Below are positions 1 through 7,228 of a DNA stretch of 13,723 nucleotides, in pieces. Position 1 is the stretch's first letter. Every line of letters begins with the position of its first letter. The position numbers and the translations under genes are program-made. Under the pieces are notes generated by a model. That model worked only from the letters and a program-made list of their open reading frames with translations, was not told where the DNA came from and did not search any database. Origin of the DNA: Spirochaetaceae bacterium (GTDB lineage Bacteria; Spirochaetota; Spirochaetia; SZUA-6; Bin103); NCBI GenBank assembly GCA_026710565.1, contig JAPOQV010000471.1, forward strand, positions 1 through 13,723. Reading direction: 5' to 3'.

Positions 1-120
1 ACACGCAGAAGAGAGCGAGAAGGGGGGTAGTGAGAAGTGAGTGAGGAGAAAAGAAAGGGAAGGGGGGGCGCCGCGCGCGCCCGGGGGGGGGGGGGCGGGG
101 GGCGGCCCGCCGCCCCCCGC
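1..120. other. Low-complexity contig edge, probable sequencing or assembly artefact
   Basis: Seen: the first 60 bases are almost entirely purines, followed by a CG-alternating patch, a run of 13 G at 83-95 and further G/C homopolymers. The reading frame of the next gene stays open through here to an ATG at 37, but the translation is Gly/Arg/Ala filler with no resemblance to the family. Recognisable protein begins at about base 121. Inference: poly-G of this kind is typical of low-quality read ends, so this is not a trustworthy part of the genome or of the gene's N-terminus. Confidence 0.6.
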
Positions 121-1134
121 CGGCTCGCCGAGGAGCGGACCGGCATTCCGGCGGGCCGGGTGATGATCGCGTGCACCCACAACCATGCCGGGCCCGACAC
201 CGAAGCGCAGCTTCGCCGCCACGTCATCGAGCGGATCGCGGAAGCCGTCGATGCCGCCCACGGCCAGATGCGCGAGGCTCGCACGGGCGCCGCATCCGCG
301 ACGCTTGACGGGATCGCACGGAACCGGCGATTGCTGTGCAGCGATGGGACCGTTCTCACCCTGCAACGCGCGGTGCCGTCGTCATGGCTGCCGCTGCGCG
401 GTGTCGAGTTCCAAGCCGGACCGGTCGATCGCGACCTGACCGTGCTCCGTATCGAGGATCTCGACGGAAAGCCCATCGCCTTGCTCACCGCTGTCGGCTG
501 TCACAACGATACTCGCGGTTCCCATCCGCCGGCCGGGATCTCCGCGGACTTCTTCGGTTTCGCCATGCTCACCCTGGAGCGGATGCATCCCGGATGCACG
601 GCCCTGATCGCCTTCGGCGCGGGCGGCGACGTGGACTTCGACTTCCTGCCTCATCTCAACCGGTCGCGGGCGCGCGGAGGGCATCTCTTTCAGCGGATCG
701 GTCGGCTGCTCGCGGCTCAGATCGCCGCCGCCGCCGAGCGTGCGGCAGTGGAGGATGGCGGCCGTCTCGAAATCCGGTCGGAATGTCTGCGCCTGCCGGT
801 GCGGGCGGAACACCGCCTCGAGTCGTTGCACACCGGGCACGAAGCCGCCGAGGTACAGGCGATCGGGATCGGAGACCTGACCGTGATCGGCGTTCCCGGC
901 GAGCTGTTCGCGCGGACCGCGCTCGACCTCCGGGCGGACCACCCGCGGCACCGGACGATCATCGCCGGATTGGCGAACGGCGACCTCGGCTACCTGCCGC
1001 CGCCGGACGCGTATGAGCAGGGAGGCTACGAGGTGGAGCCGCACGCCCGCTCCCGGGTCGACCGGCGCGCCGAGCCGATGATCAGGCAGGCGATCGGGCG
1101 CCTGCTCAGAAGTCGATGCCGCGCTGAGCCTTGA
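121..1134 (+). CDS. Neutral/alkaline ceramidase-like hydrolase, 5'-truncated
   Basis: This fragment (about 337 residues) belongs to the neutral/alkaline non-lysosomal ceramidase N-terminal domain family, zinc amidases or related uncharacterised hydrolases. Family-style motifs are visible: THNHAGPD encoded at 175-198 (usual form THxHSGP, carrying a zinc-ligand His), ISADFFGFA at about 538-564 (usual form SADFPG), FGAGGDVD at about 613-636 (usual form NGxxGDVNP), and NGDLGYLPPPDAYEQGGYEV near the C-terminus (usual form NGxxGYLPTPEAYxxGGYE). The N-terminal part with the first strands is missing, because homology starts abruptly after the low-complexity edge. No signal peptide can be assessed. 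Short bacterial members of this family are often of unknown substrate, so ceramide should not be assumed. Its last 29 bases overlap the end of the convergent cobO gene. Family assignment is fairly sure, substrate unknown. Confidence 0.75.
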   Translation, partial: RLAEERTGIPAGRVMIACTHNHAGPDTEAQLRRHVIERIAEAVDAAHGQMREARTGAASATLDGIARNRRLLCSDGTVLTLQRAVPSSWLPLRGVEFQAGPVDRDLTVLRIEDLDGKPIALLTAVGCHNDTRGSHPPAGISADFFGFAMLTLERMHPGCTALIAFGAGGDVDFDFLPHLNRSRARGGHLFQRIGRLLAAQIAAAAERAAVEDGGRLEIRSECLRLPVRAEHRLESLHTGHEAAEVQAIGIGDLTVIGVPGELFARTALDLRADHPRHRTIIAGLANGDLGYLPPPDAYEQGGYEVEPHARSRVDRRAEPMIRQAIGRLLRSRCRAEP

Positions 1135-1708
1135 TGCCGGCGTGGAACGGGTGCTTGACCTCGACCATCTCGCTCACCAGGTCGGCGTAGTCGATCAGCG
1201 CCGCAGGAGCGCCGCGGCCGGTCAGGATCACGTGCGTCCGGGATGAGCGCGCGTCCAGGCACTGCAGAACCTCTTCCGCCGGAAGGTAGTCGTGGCTCAT
1301 CACCACGTTGACCTCGTCGAGGACGACCAGGTCGAGGTCGTCGCCGGTGATCATCTCCCGCGCGATGGCGAGTCCCGAGCGCGCGGTGGCGACGTCCGCC
1401 TCCCGGTCCTGGGTGTCCCAGGTGAACCCGGAGCCGGTGGTGCGCCACTCCAGCAGGTCCGGGAAGCGGCTGAAGAACTGGTGTTCGCCGGTCTTCCAGG
1501 TGCCCTTGATGAACTGGACGACGCCCACCCGCTTGCCCCAGCCGAGGGCGCGCGCCACGACGCCGAAGGCGGCGCTCGACTTGCCCTTGCCGTTGCCGGT
1601 GTGCACCAGCACCAGTCCGCGGTTCGGATTCGTGGCGCGGGCGACCTTGGCCCGCTGCTCGGCCTGCAGCTCGCGCATGCGCTCGGCGTGCCGAGCCGCG
1701 TCGCTCAC
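1106..1708 (-). CDS. cobO: Cob(I)yrinic acid a,c-diamide / cob(I)alamin adenosyltransferase (CobO/BtuR type)
   Basis: Transfers the 5'-deoxyadenosyl group of ATP to Co(I) corrinoids, giving the coenzyme form of B12; cytosolic. The 200-residue product matches the BtuR/CobO family along its whole length: P-loop TGNGKGKSS at residues 37-45, VGVVQFIKGTW after it, GFTWDTQDRE, LDLVVLDEVN, DYLPAEEV, VILTGRG, and the family ending KHPFHAGIKAQRGIDF. I chose the GTG at 1708 because it gives the family-like N-terminus MSDAARHAERMR, close to E. coli BtuR in spacing to the P-loop (E. coli BtuR is 196 residues). An in-frame GTG at 1735 would add nine residues and overlap the stop of the DUF4340 gene as GTGA. 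Both candidate starts sit in copies of the same 9-base repeat. It is the last gene of the minus-strand run; no cobalamin riboswitch or other corrinoid gene is visible nearby. Its 3' end overlaps the convergent hydrolase gene by 29 bases. Confidence 0.93.
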   Translation of the reverse strand: MSDAARHAERMRELQAEQRAKVARATNPNRGLVLVHTGNGKGKSSAAFGVVARALGWGKRVGVVQFIKGTWKTGEHQFFSRFPDLLEWRTTGSGFTWDTQDREADVATARSGLAIAREMITGDDLDLVVLDEVNVVMSHDYLPAEEVLQCLDARSSRTHVILTGRGAPAALIDYADLVSEMVEVKHPFHAGIKAQRGIDF

Positions 1709-1737
1709 TCTTCGAGTGAGGTTCGCTCCGCTCACTC
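1702..1737 (-). repeat. Three-copy GAGTGAG repeat with inverted middle copy at the cobO start
   Basis: Seen on the plus strand: CGCTCACTC at 1702-1710, its inverted core GAGTGAG at 1714-1720, and CGCTCACTC again at 1729-1737. On the coding (minus) strand the first copy contains the DUF4340 stop and the upstream GTG start candidate (1735), and the third copy contains the downstream GTG (1708). The inverted middle copy can pair with either flank, through a 3-base loop (with the 1704-1710 core) or a 10-base loop (with the 1731-1737 core), so the two hairpins are mutually exclusive. A role in start selection is inference only. Confidence 0.45.
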
Positions 1738-2643
1738 CGATGCCACCTCGAACGCGGCGAACACGTCGTTCAGCAGCACCGGCAGCAGCACGAACGGGCC
1801 GTCGGCGTCGGACGACGTGGCCACGTGCGAGCTGTCGGCCTTCGGATAGATCGTCAGCCGGCGCGAGGTCTCGGCACCGCGAAACTCCAGCTCCACCAGC
1901 GGCGCGGCCTCCGGGACGGCTTCGATGAAGCGGGTGGCCACCATGCCCGCCAGGCGGTCGAGCGCCCGCCTGATCGTCTCCGGATCGCGATCACCGCCGC
2001 CGGCTGCGCTCCATGTCGGCGCCGCCTCCTGCGTCGGCGGCACGCCGCGCCGCAGCTCCAGGGTCCCGGCCGCGGTCCGTACCGAGATCACGGAGATGTC
2101 GGCCGTCTCGAAGCTCAGGATCGACTTGTCCCGCAGCACCTGCTCCTGGGTCGAGAAGGCGCGGGTCAGGTCGCCGGTGGCCTGGTACACGCGGGGGTCG
2201 TCGTCGATCAGCACGTAGGTGTGGCTGTAGGTCGGCGCCCGCTTGCCGATCCTGAGCACGCGCAAGCGGTCGGCGCCCTCCAGGAAGGTGGCGGTGATGG
2301 CCTCCGTCTCGTCCAGGCCGTAGCGCCCGTAGGTCGGCTCCTCGGCGATCAGGTCGCTCAGGGTCAGGGTGGCCGCCGCGCGCACCATGCCGTCGACGAA
2401 CCTGGGCTCCGCGGGATAGTCGGGTCCCTCGATCTGCCAGCCGCCGGCGGTGCGCTGCAGCACCACCCGCGCCTCTCCGCGCTCCACCTCGACCCGGTCG
2501 ACGGCGGACTCCGCCATCGGCGGCAGCACCGGCAGCTCGTAGTGCAGCCGGTCGTCGCGCCGCACGACCAGGTACACCGTCAGGGCGGCGATGATTGCAA
2601 GCGGCAGCGCGTAGCGGAGCAGCGCTCGAACGGCCAGGATCAC
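1732..2643 (-). CDS. DUF4340 domain membrane-anchored protein of the Gld-type ABC module
   Basis: A 303-residue protein of the DUF4340 family, commonly encoded next to GldA/F/G-like ABC export genes; no biochemical role is established. It has a short N-terminus, one membrane helix at about residues 9-27 (ending VYLVVRRDD), then an extracytoplasmic domain with the family pattern: IDRVEV-like strand, GGWQIEGP, a conserved YGRYGLDE segment, IGKRAPTYSHTYV and VYQATGDLTRAF, followed by VLRDKSILSF. The frame extends upstream to an ATG at 2730, but I place the start at GTG 2643: it has a GGGAG Shine-Dalgarno six bases ahead, overlaps the gldG stop as GTGA, and begins just before the membrane helix. 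The stop at 1732 abuts the cobO start region. Probably works with the GldG-type protein at the outer face of the permease (inference). Confidence 0.8.
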   Translation of the reverse strand: MILAVRALLRYALPLAIIAALTVYLVVRRDDRLHYELPVLPPMAESAVDRVEVERGEARVVLQRTAGGWQIEGPDYPAEPRFVDGMVRAAATLTLSDLIAEEPTYGRYGLDETEAITATFLEGADRLRVLRIGKRAPTYSHTYVLIDDDPRVYQATGDLTRAFSTQEQVLRDKSILSFETADISVISVRTAAGTLELRRGVPPTQEAAPTWSAAGGGDRDPETIRRALDRLAGMVATRFIEAVPEAAPLVELEFRGAETSRRLTIYPKADSSHVATSSDADGPFVLLPVLLNDVFAAFEVASE

Positions 2644-4808
2644 GACGAGCTCCCGCCTTCCCGGGCGCCTGCGGCCGCCGGGCCGAAGCGCGTCTGGATA
2701 CCGCGCTGGCGCAGGCGCAGCCACAGCCACAGCGCCCCGCCGGCCAGCGCCACCAGGGCCGGCGGCCCGGCGATCAGGAAGGTCTTCACGGCGCTCTGGA
2801 TATCCGTGGAGAAGGTGCCGAGGCGCCGCACCAGGTCGCCGCGGCCGCGCAGCGCGGCCCGGTCCTCCTGGCCCGAGAGGTAGTCGACCAGGTTGTATAT
2901 CAGCATCGTGTTCGGGTTCTGCTGCCCGCCCTCGATGAAGCCGTTGCCCAGGATGGTGGAGGTGCCGATCACGAACAGCCGGGCGCCGGGCGCGCTCTCC
3001 GGCACCACCTGCGGCGCGGCCTGCACCGCGTCGCCCGACAGCAGCGTCCCGCCTGTTTCCTCGTCGGCCTCTTCATCCTCGTCGACCGGCCGCACCGGTG
3101 GGGTGCGATCGGCGAAATAGCTGGTGAACCGCCCCTCGCCGTAGGCCGCCAGCAGGCTTGCGCCGCGCTCCTCGGCCGGCGGCGGCGTCGTGGCGCGGGG
3201 GTCGATCAGGTCGGTGCCGCCGGGCACCTCCCAGGCGGTGACCGAGCTGCGCAGGGCCTCCACGAACCGCGCGTCCGGCTGCGCGCCGGTGAGCTCCAGC
3301 GGCGAGGCGTTCATCACCAGGATGTCGTCCAGCCGCTCCAGCGGCGGCCACGAGGTGTCCATCTCCGAGCGGCGCACGATCGGCACGAAGGCGATGCGGC
3401 TCTCGGTCACGCCGCCGCGCTCGTTCGGCTGCACCTGCACGAACGCCTGCTCGTCGTCGAGCACGTAGGTGGGCCGCACCCGCACCCCGTAGTGGGCGAG
3501 CAGCTCCTCCAGCCCGGTCTGCCGCGGTATCTGCAGCGAGCTGCCGCCGCCGAACGTCTGGGTGGTGAAGATCGAATGCGTGTCCAGGAACGCCAGCAGT
3601 GCGCCGCCGCGCATCAGGTGCTGGTCGATCTGGAAGAGCGCCCACTCGCTGAGCGGCTCCTGCGGCGAGACGACGAGCAGCGTGCGCAGGTCGGGCGGGA
3701 TCTCGCGGTCCGCAAGCAGCAGGCCGCGGTACTGGTAGTCGCTCGACAGCAGCGCGAACAGGTCGGCCAGGTCGGTCATCACCGGCTGCCGCCCCTCGGT
3801 GAGGTTGCCGCGGTAGGGCGGGGTCCCGAAGTCGGCCAGGTAGCCGATCTCCGGCTGGCTGCCCAGCAGTCCCTTGAGCGTGCTGTCGACCGAACGCCGG
3901 ATCGTCTCCGGGTCGGCCACGCGCGCGCCCTGCGGCGTCGCCTCGATCAGGTTGAGCGTGAGCGTCTTCCCTTCCGAGGACAGCACGATGCCGGCGTAGG
4001 CGAAGCGCTCCTCGCCGTCGGCCGTGCGGAAGCCCAGCGGCGTGAGCTGCAGGCGCAGGGCGTCCATCGGGTCGAGCCCGGACACCGACGGGTCGACGGC
4101 CGTGAACGCCAGCCGGCCGAAGTACGCGCCGTTCAGCTCCTGGACGATCCCGGCCACCGCCGCCGGCAGCGCCTGCAGTCCGGGGTTGAGCGCCGCCAGC
4201 TCGCCCGAGAAGTAGAGCCGCACGGCGATGTCCTCCTCGAGCGCCAGCAGCACGCTGACCCGCTCGGTGAGGCGGCCGATCGCCTCCGTGATCCGCATCT
4301 CCAGTCCGTCCGTGCTGGTCAGCGCACCGATCGTCTCCACCAGGTCGCCGTGCACGATCGCCAGGCCGGAGTACACGGAGCGCACGACGACCTCGGTGCG
4401 GTCCACCTGCTCGACCTGGATCGGGTAGATCAGGTAGTCGCGCGCCAGCAACTCGGTGTCCTGAGCGTCCGGGCCGTCGCCGATGGTGTGGAAGGTGGTG
4501 TTGAAGAACTCGCCGCCGTGCTGGGCGTAGGAGTCGAACAGGTCCCGCACGGCGCGCTCGATGTTGTTGAACGGCGCCTGCAGGTCGGTCGAGAAGAAGG
4601 CCCGGATCGTCAGCGGCTCGCGCAGGCGGCTGACCGCCTCGATGCTCTGCGGCGCGAGCGAGTGCACCCTTCCCTCGGTGAGGTCGACCTGGAAGAACAG
4701 GGTAATGGAGGCGACGTTCAGAAGCACCACCGCCCCCAGCCAGAGCAGCGGCGGGACCACGCGGTCGGCGAGCCGCCACGGGGAGCGCGCGTCGGGACCG
4801 TTCCTCAT
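2640..4808 (-). CDS. gldG-like: GldG-family ABC transporter auxiliary protein
   Basis: A 722-residue protein of the GldG / ABC-type auxiliary family (PF09822 type). In Bacteroidetes GldG acts with GldA and GldF in gliding and secretion; elsewhere the role of the complex is unknown. Visible order: cytoplasmic N-terminus, membrane helix at about residues 16-38, the family signature VDLTEGRVHSLAPQS (41-55), LTIRAFFSTDL (66-76), a long extracytoplasmic domain, then a C-terminal helix at about 676-698 with a basic cytoplasmic tail. The stretch YYGVRV-like through LLVVSPQEPLS and GGALLAFLD resembles the glutamine-amidotransferase-like fold reported for these proteins. An acidic patch, DEDEEADEE, lies near residues 573-582, between the globular domain and the C-terminal part. 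The start ATG overlaps the permease stop (ATGA) and the stop overlaps the DUF4340 start (GTGA). Nothing suggests gliding machinery in the window, so the symbol names the family only. Confidence 0.85.
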   Translation of the reverse strand: MRNGPDARSPWRLADRVVPPLLWLGAVVLLNVASITLFFQVDLTEGRVHSLAPQSIEAVSRLREPLTIRAFFSTDLQAPFNNIERAVRDLFDSYAQHGGEFFNTTFHTIGDGPDAQDTELLARDYLIYPIQVEQVDRTEVVVRSVYSGLAIVHGDLVETIGALTSTDGLEMRITEAIGRLTERVSVLLALEEDIAVRLYFSGELAALNPGLQALPAAVAGIVQELNGAYFGRLAFTAVDPSVSGLDPMDALRLQLTPLGFRTADGEERFAYAGIVLSSEGKTLTLNLIEATPQGARVADPETIRRSVDSTLKGLLGSQPEIGYLADFGTPPYRGNLTEGRQPVMTDLADLFALLSSDYQYRGLLLADREIPPDLRTLLVVSPQEPLSEWALFQIDQHLMRGGALLAFLDTHSIFTTQTFGGGSSLQIPRQTGLEELLAHYGVRVRPTYVLDDEQAFVQVQPNERGGVTESRIAFVPIVRRSEMDTSWPPLERLDDILVMNASPLELTGAQPDARFVEALRSSVTAWEVPGGTDLIDPRATTPPPAEERGASLLAAYGEGRFTSYFADRTPPVRPVDEDEEADEETGGTLLSGDAVQAAPQVVPESAPGARLFVIGTSTILGNGFIEGGQQNPNTMLIYNLVDYLSGQEDRAALRGRGDLVRRLGTFSTDIQSAVKTFLIAGPPALVALAGGALWLWLRLRQRGIQTRFGPAAAGAREGGSSS

Positions 4809-5512
4809 GGGCGACGCCTCAGCGCGAAGCCGGTGCCGGTCAGGAAGACGGCGATGCCGGACAGGAAGTAGACCAGGTCGCGGGAGTCGATCACGCCGCG
4901 CGCGATGCTGCGGAAGTGGTAGTCCGCTCCCACGTGCTGCACCACCTGGGTGATCCTGCCCGGTACGTAGATCAGCAGGTCGTCGATCAGTGCCAGGCTC
5001 ACCGAGATCGCCAGGCCGATCACGAACGCGACGATCTGGTTGCGGGTCAGGGCTGAGGCGAGGATGCCCACCGAGCAGTACAGCGCGATGAGCAGCACGG
5101 CGCCGAGGTAGCCGGCGAGCACCGGCCCCCAGTCCAGGTCCCCGAGCCGCGAGATCACGATCGGGTACAGGACGGTCGGCGCCAGCACCAGCACGACGAA
5201 GCCGACCGCGCCGGTGAACTTGCCGATCAGGACGTCCAGACGGGTCACCGGCAGGGTGGCCAGCACCTCGTAGGAGCCGGTCGAGAACTCCTCCGCGAAC
5301 GCGCGCATGGTCACCGCCGGCACCATCAGCGCCAGGGTGAGCGGCAGCAGCTCGAAGAACTGGCGCAGGTCGGCGCGACCCCCCAGGAAGAACGGCTGCA
5401 TGAACAGCCAGCCGGTCATCACCAGGAAGACGATCGCGACGATGTAGCCGATCGGCGCCAGGAACGCGGCGCGCAATTCGCGGGCGATGATGGACAGGGA
5501 AGCGCGGCTCAT
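4805..5512 (-). CDS. gldF-like: ABC-2 type permease (GldF-like)
   Basis: Membrane subunit of the ABC exporter encoded by its neighbours. The 235-residue product has about six hydrophobic segments (roughly 19-39, 54-70, 100-122, 129-152, 158-180 and 213-231). It carries the ABC-2/GldF hallmark EEFSTGSYEVLATLPVT at about 75-90, the amphipathic coupling region seen in ABC2_membrane_3 proteins, followed by the membrane-side segment LDVLIGKF. The frame is open far upstream, but the ATG at 5512 is the real start: it overlaps the ATPase stop as ATGA and gives the normal family length and N-terminus, with SIIARELRAAFLAPIGYIV leading into helix 1. The stop overlaps the gldG-like start by four bases. 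Translation of ATPase, permease and auxiliary protein is therefore probably coupled. Confidence 0.88.
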   Translation of the reverse strand: MSRASLSIIARELRAAFLAPIGYIVAIVFLVMTGWLFMQPFFLGGRADLRQFFELLPLTLALMVPAVTMRAFAEEFSTGSYEVLATLPVTRLDVLIGKFTGAVGFVVLVLAPTVLYPIVISRLGDLDWGPVLAGYLGAVLLIALYCSVGILASALTRNQIVAFVIGLAISVSLALIDDLLIYVPGRITQVVQHVGADYHFRSIARGVIDSRDLVYFLSGIAVFLTGTGFALRRRP

Positions 5513-6294
5513 GAGCGGAGCTTCCTCCGGGCTCTCCGACGGGCAGCCGTGCCCCGCGCGGGCGCCGGGTCGCCGACTTCCGGCTCGCCCTCGGCCGTGG
5601 TCAGCTCCCGGAAGCGTTCCTCCAGCGAGCGGCCGCCGGTAAGCTCGGTGGCGGTGCCGTCGGCGACCACGGTGCCGCGGTCGATGATGACGATGCGGTC
5701 GCAGGTGCTCTCCGCCTCGCTGAGGATGTGGGTGGAGAAAATGATCGCCTTGCGCTCCCCGGCCGCGCGGATGATCGAGCGGATCTCCGCGATCTGGTTG
5801 GGGTCCAGGCCGGCGGTGGGCTCGTCCAGCACCAGCAGGTCCGGGTCGCCGATCATCGCGTGCGCCAGCCCGACGCGCTGCTTGTAGCCGCGCGACAGCT
5901 CCCGGAACGGGCGGTGGATGACCTCGGTGAGTCCGCACAGCGGCACCAGCTCGCCGATGCGGAGCTGCCGGTCGGCCTTGCGCATGCCGCGCACCGAGCC
6001 CGCGTAGTGCAGGTAGTCGTGCACGAGCATCTCCGCGTAGAGCGGCGCGAACTCCGGCAGGTAGCCGACCATCCGCTTGACGGACAGCGGATCGGCCGCG
6101 ACGTCGACTTCGTCCACCAGCGCCCGGCCGGCGGTGGCCGGCAGGTAGCCGGTGAGGATGCGCATCGTGGTCGTCTTGCCGGCGCCGTTGGGGCCGAGCA
6201 GGCCCACCACCTCGCCGCGGTCGACCCTGAACGAGACGCCCCGCAGGGCCTGGACCGGCCCGTACCTCTTGATCAGTCCTTCGACGCGTACCAT
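5509..6294 (-). CDS. gldA-like: ABC transporter ATP-binding protein (GldA-like)
   Basis: Energises the ABC-2 permease encoded just downstream. In the 261-residue product: Walker A GPNGAGKTT (34-42), the Q-loop position occupied by YLPEFAPLY (79-87; a Glu in place of Gln, as is common in GldA-type ATPases), signature LSRGYKQR (133-140), Walker B LLVLDEPT (153-160), D-loop GLDP, and switch histidine in STHIL (H189). All catalytic elements are intact. The C-terminal 25 residues are a basic Arg/Ala tail. An ATG at 6354 would add 20 residues lying inside the preceding SDR gene. I prefer ATG 6294, 16 bases after the SDR stop, because the family usually begins with a strand such as VRVEGLIKRYG. There is no strong Shine-Dalgarno; a GAGG overlapping the SDR stop is 13 bases away, so re-initiation is possible. 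Confidence 0.92.
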   Translation of the reverse strand: MVRVEGLIKRYGPVQALRGVSFRVDRGEVVGLLGPNGAGKTTTMRILTGYLPATAGRALVDEVDVAADPLSVKRMVGYLPEFAPLYAEMLVHDYLHYAGSVRGMRKADRQLRIGELVPLCGLTEVIHRPFRELSRGYKQRVGLAHAMIGDPDLLVLDEPTAGLDPNQIAEIRSIIRAAGERKAIIFSTHILSEAESTCDRIVIIDRGTVVADGTATELTGGRSLEERFRELTTAEGEPEVGDPAPARGTAARRRARRKLRS

Positions 6295-6310
6295 CGGGCG
6301 AACGGCAGCC

Positions 6311-7228
6311 TCAGCGATCGATGAGCCGCGCCAGGTCGTCGGCGCAGGCGTCAAGGTCGAAGCGGGGGTTCCAGCCCCAGTCGCGCCGCGCGCTGGCGTC
6401 CTGCATGACCGACGGGATGGTGCCGAGCATGGCGATCACGTCGCGGTGCGGCTCGAAGCGGTAGCGGAATCCGTCCACGCGGCGGTTGACCGCGTCGGCG
6501 AAGTCCTGCGTCGAGGGCGAGAAGGCGTGCAGGTTGTACACCCGCCGGGTCAGGCGCGCGCCGTCGGCGTCCACCAGCCCCAGGATGCCGTCGATCACGT
6601 CCCGCACGTAGATGGTCGTCACCCGCAGATCGGGCGGTGCGGGGTACACGAAGGACTCGCCGCGGCGGGCGGCCAGGAAGGCGTGCGAGGGATAGGCGCT
6701 CACCGCTCCCGGCGGCGCGTACGGCGACACGACCACGGGGAGCCGCACGGCGCGGAAGTCCAGGCCGGCCGTCTGCCACAGGTAGACGCCCATGCGCTCG
6801 ACCGCGACCTTGGTGACCCCGTAGATGGTGACCGGCCACTGCGGATGGTCCTCCGGCAACGGGTCCGGGAGCTCTCCCGCGTACGTGGCGAGGGTGCTGG
6901 GAAAGAAGAAGCGGTCCACGCCGCGCTCGACGGCGCCGCGCAGCAGTTCGGTCGACGCGTTGGCGTTCACGCGCCAGGCGGTGGCGGGGTCGGCCTCCGA
7001 GGAGAGGGTCAACAGCGACGCCATGTGCAGGATGCACTCGGGCCGTACCTCGTCGAGAAGCTTCGCCATGCGGGCGCCGTCGGTGATGTCGGCCTGCTCG
7101 AAGCGGACGCCGGGCACGACCGGCGGTTCGCGGTCGATGCCGGTGACCTCCTTGCCGGCCGCATGCAGGCGCTCCACCAGCAGCCGCGCGAGGTTGCCAG
7201 CGGCGCCGGTGACCAGGTAGCGGGTCAT
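6311..7228 (-). CDS. NAD-dependent epimerase/dehydratase, extended SDR (threonine-dehydrogenase-like subgroup)
   Basis: A 305-residue extended short-chain dehydrogenase, cytosolic, likely oxidising or epimerising a sugar- or amino-acid-type substrate with NAD. Seen: N-terminal Rossmann strand YLVTGAAGNLA, giving G8xxG11xxA14 (Ala where the third Gly usually stands), acidic end of strand 2 (GIDRE, 30-34), DITD (47-50), catalytic Ser/Thr in PSTLATY (110-116), and the catalytic pair Y136xxxK140 in IYGVTKVAVER. The C-terminal part, with SARRDWGWNPRFDLDA (279-294), is close in style to SDR-type L-threonine 3-dehydrogenase and UDP-glucose 4-epimerase relatives. The substrate cannot be read from the sequence. 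The start ATG overlaps the upstream hydrolase stop (ATGA); the frame extends upstream, but only inside that gene. It ends 16 bases before the ABC ATPase. Confidence 0.88.
   Translation of the reverse strand: MTRYLVTGAAGNLARLLVERLHAAGKEVTGIDREPPVVPGVRFEQADITDGARMAKLLDEVRPECILHMASLLTLSSEADPATAWRVNANASTELLRGAVERGVDRFFFPSTLATYAGELPDPLPEDHPQWPVTIYGVTKVAVERMGVYLWQTAGLDFRAVRLPVVVSPYAPPGAVSAYPSHAFLAARRGESFVYPAPPDLRVTTIYVRDVIDGILGLVDADGARLTRRVYNLHAFSPSTQDFADAVNRRVDGFRYRFEPHRDVIAMLGTIPSVMQDASARRDWGWNPRFDLDACADDLARLIDR

Noticed and set aside
37..120. N-terminal extension of the ceramidase-like protein from ATG 37
   Set aside because: The residues are homopolymer-derived Gly/Arg/Ala from a probable artefact region and do not match the family.
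2595..4871. A 758-codon open frame on the plus strand opposite the gldG-like gene
   Set aside because: Its translation is Arg/Gln/Val/His-rich with no family pattern; it mirrors the codon bias of the real minus-strand gene in GC-rich DNA.
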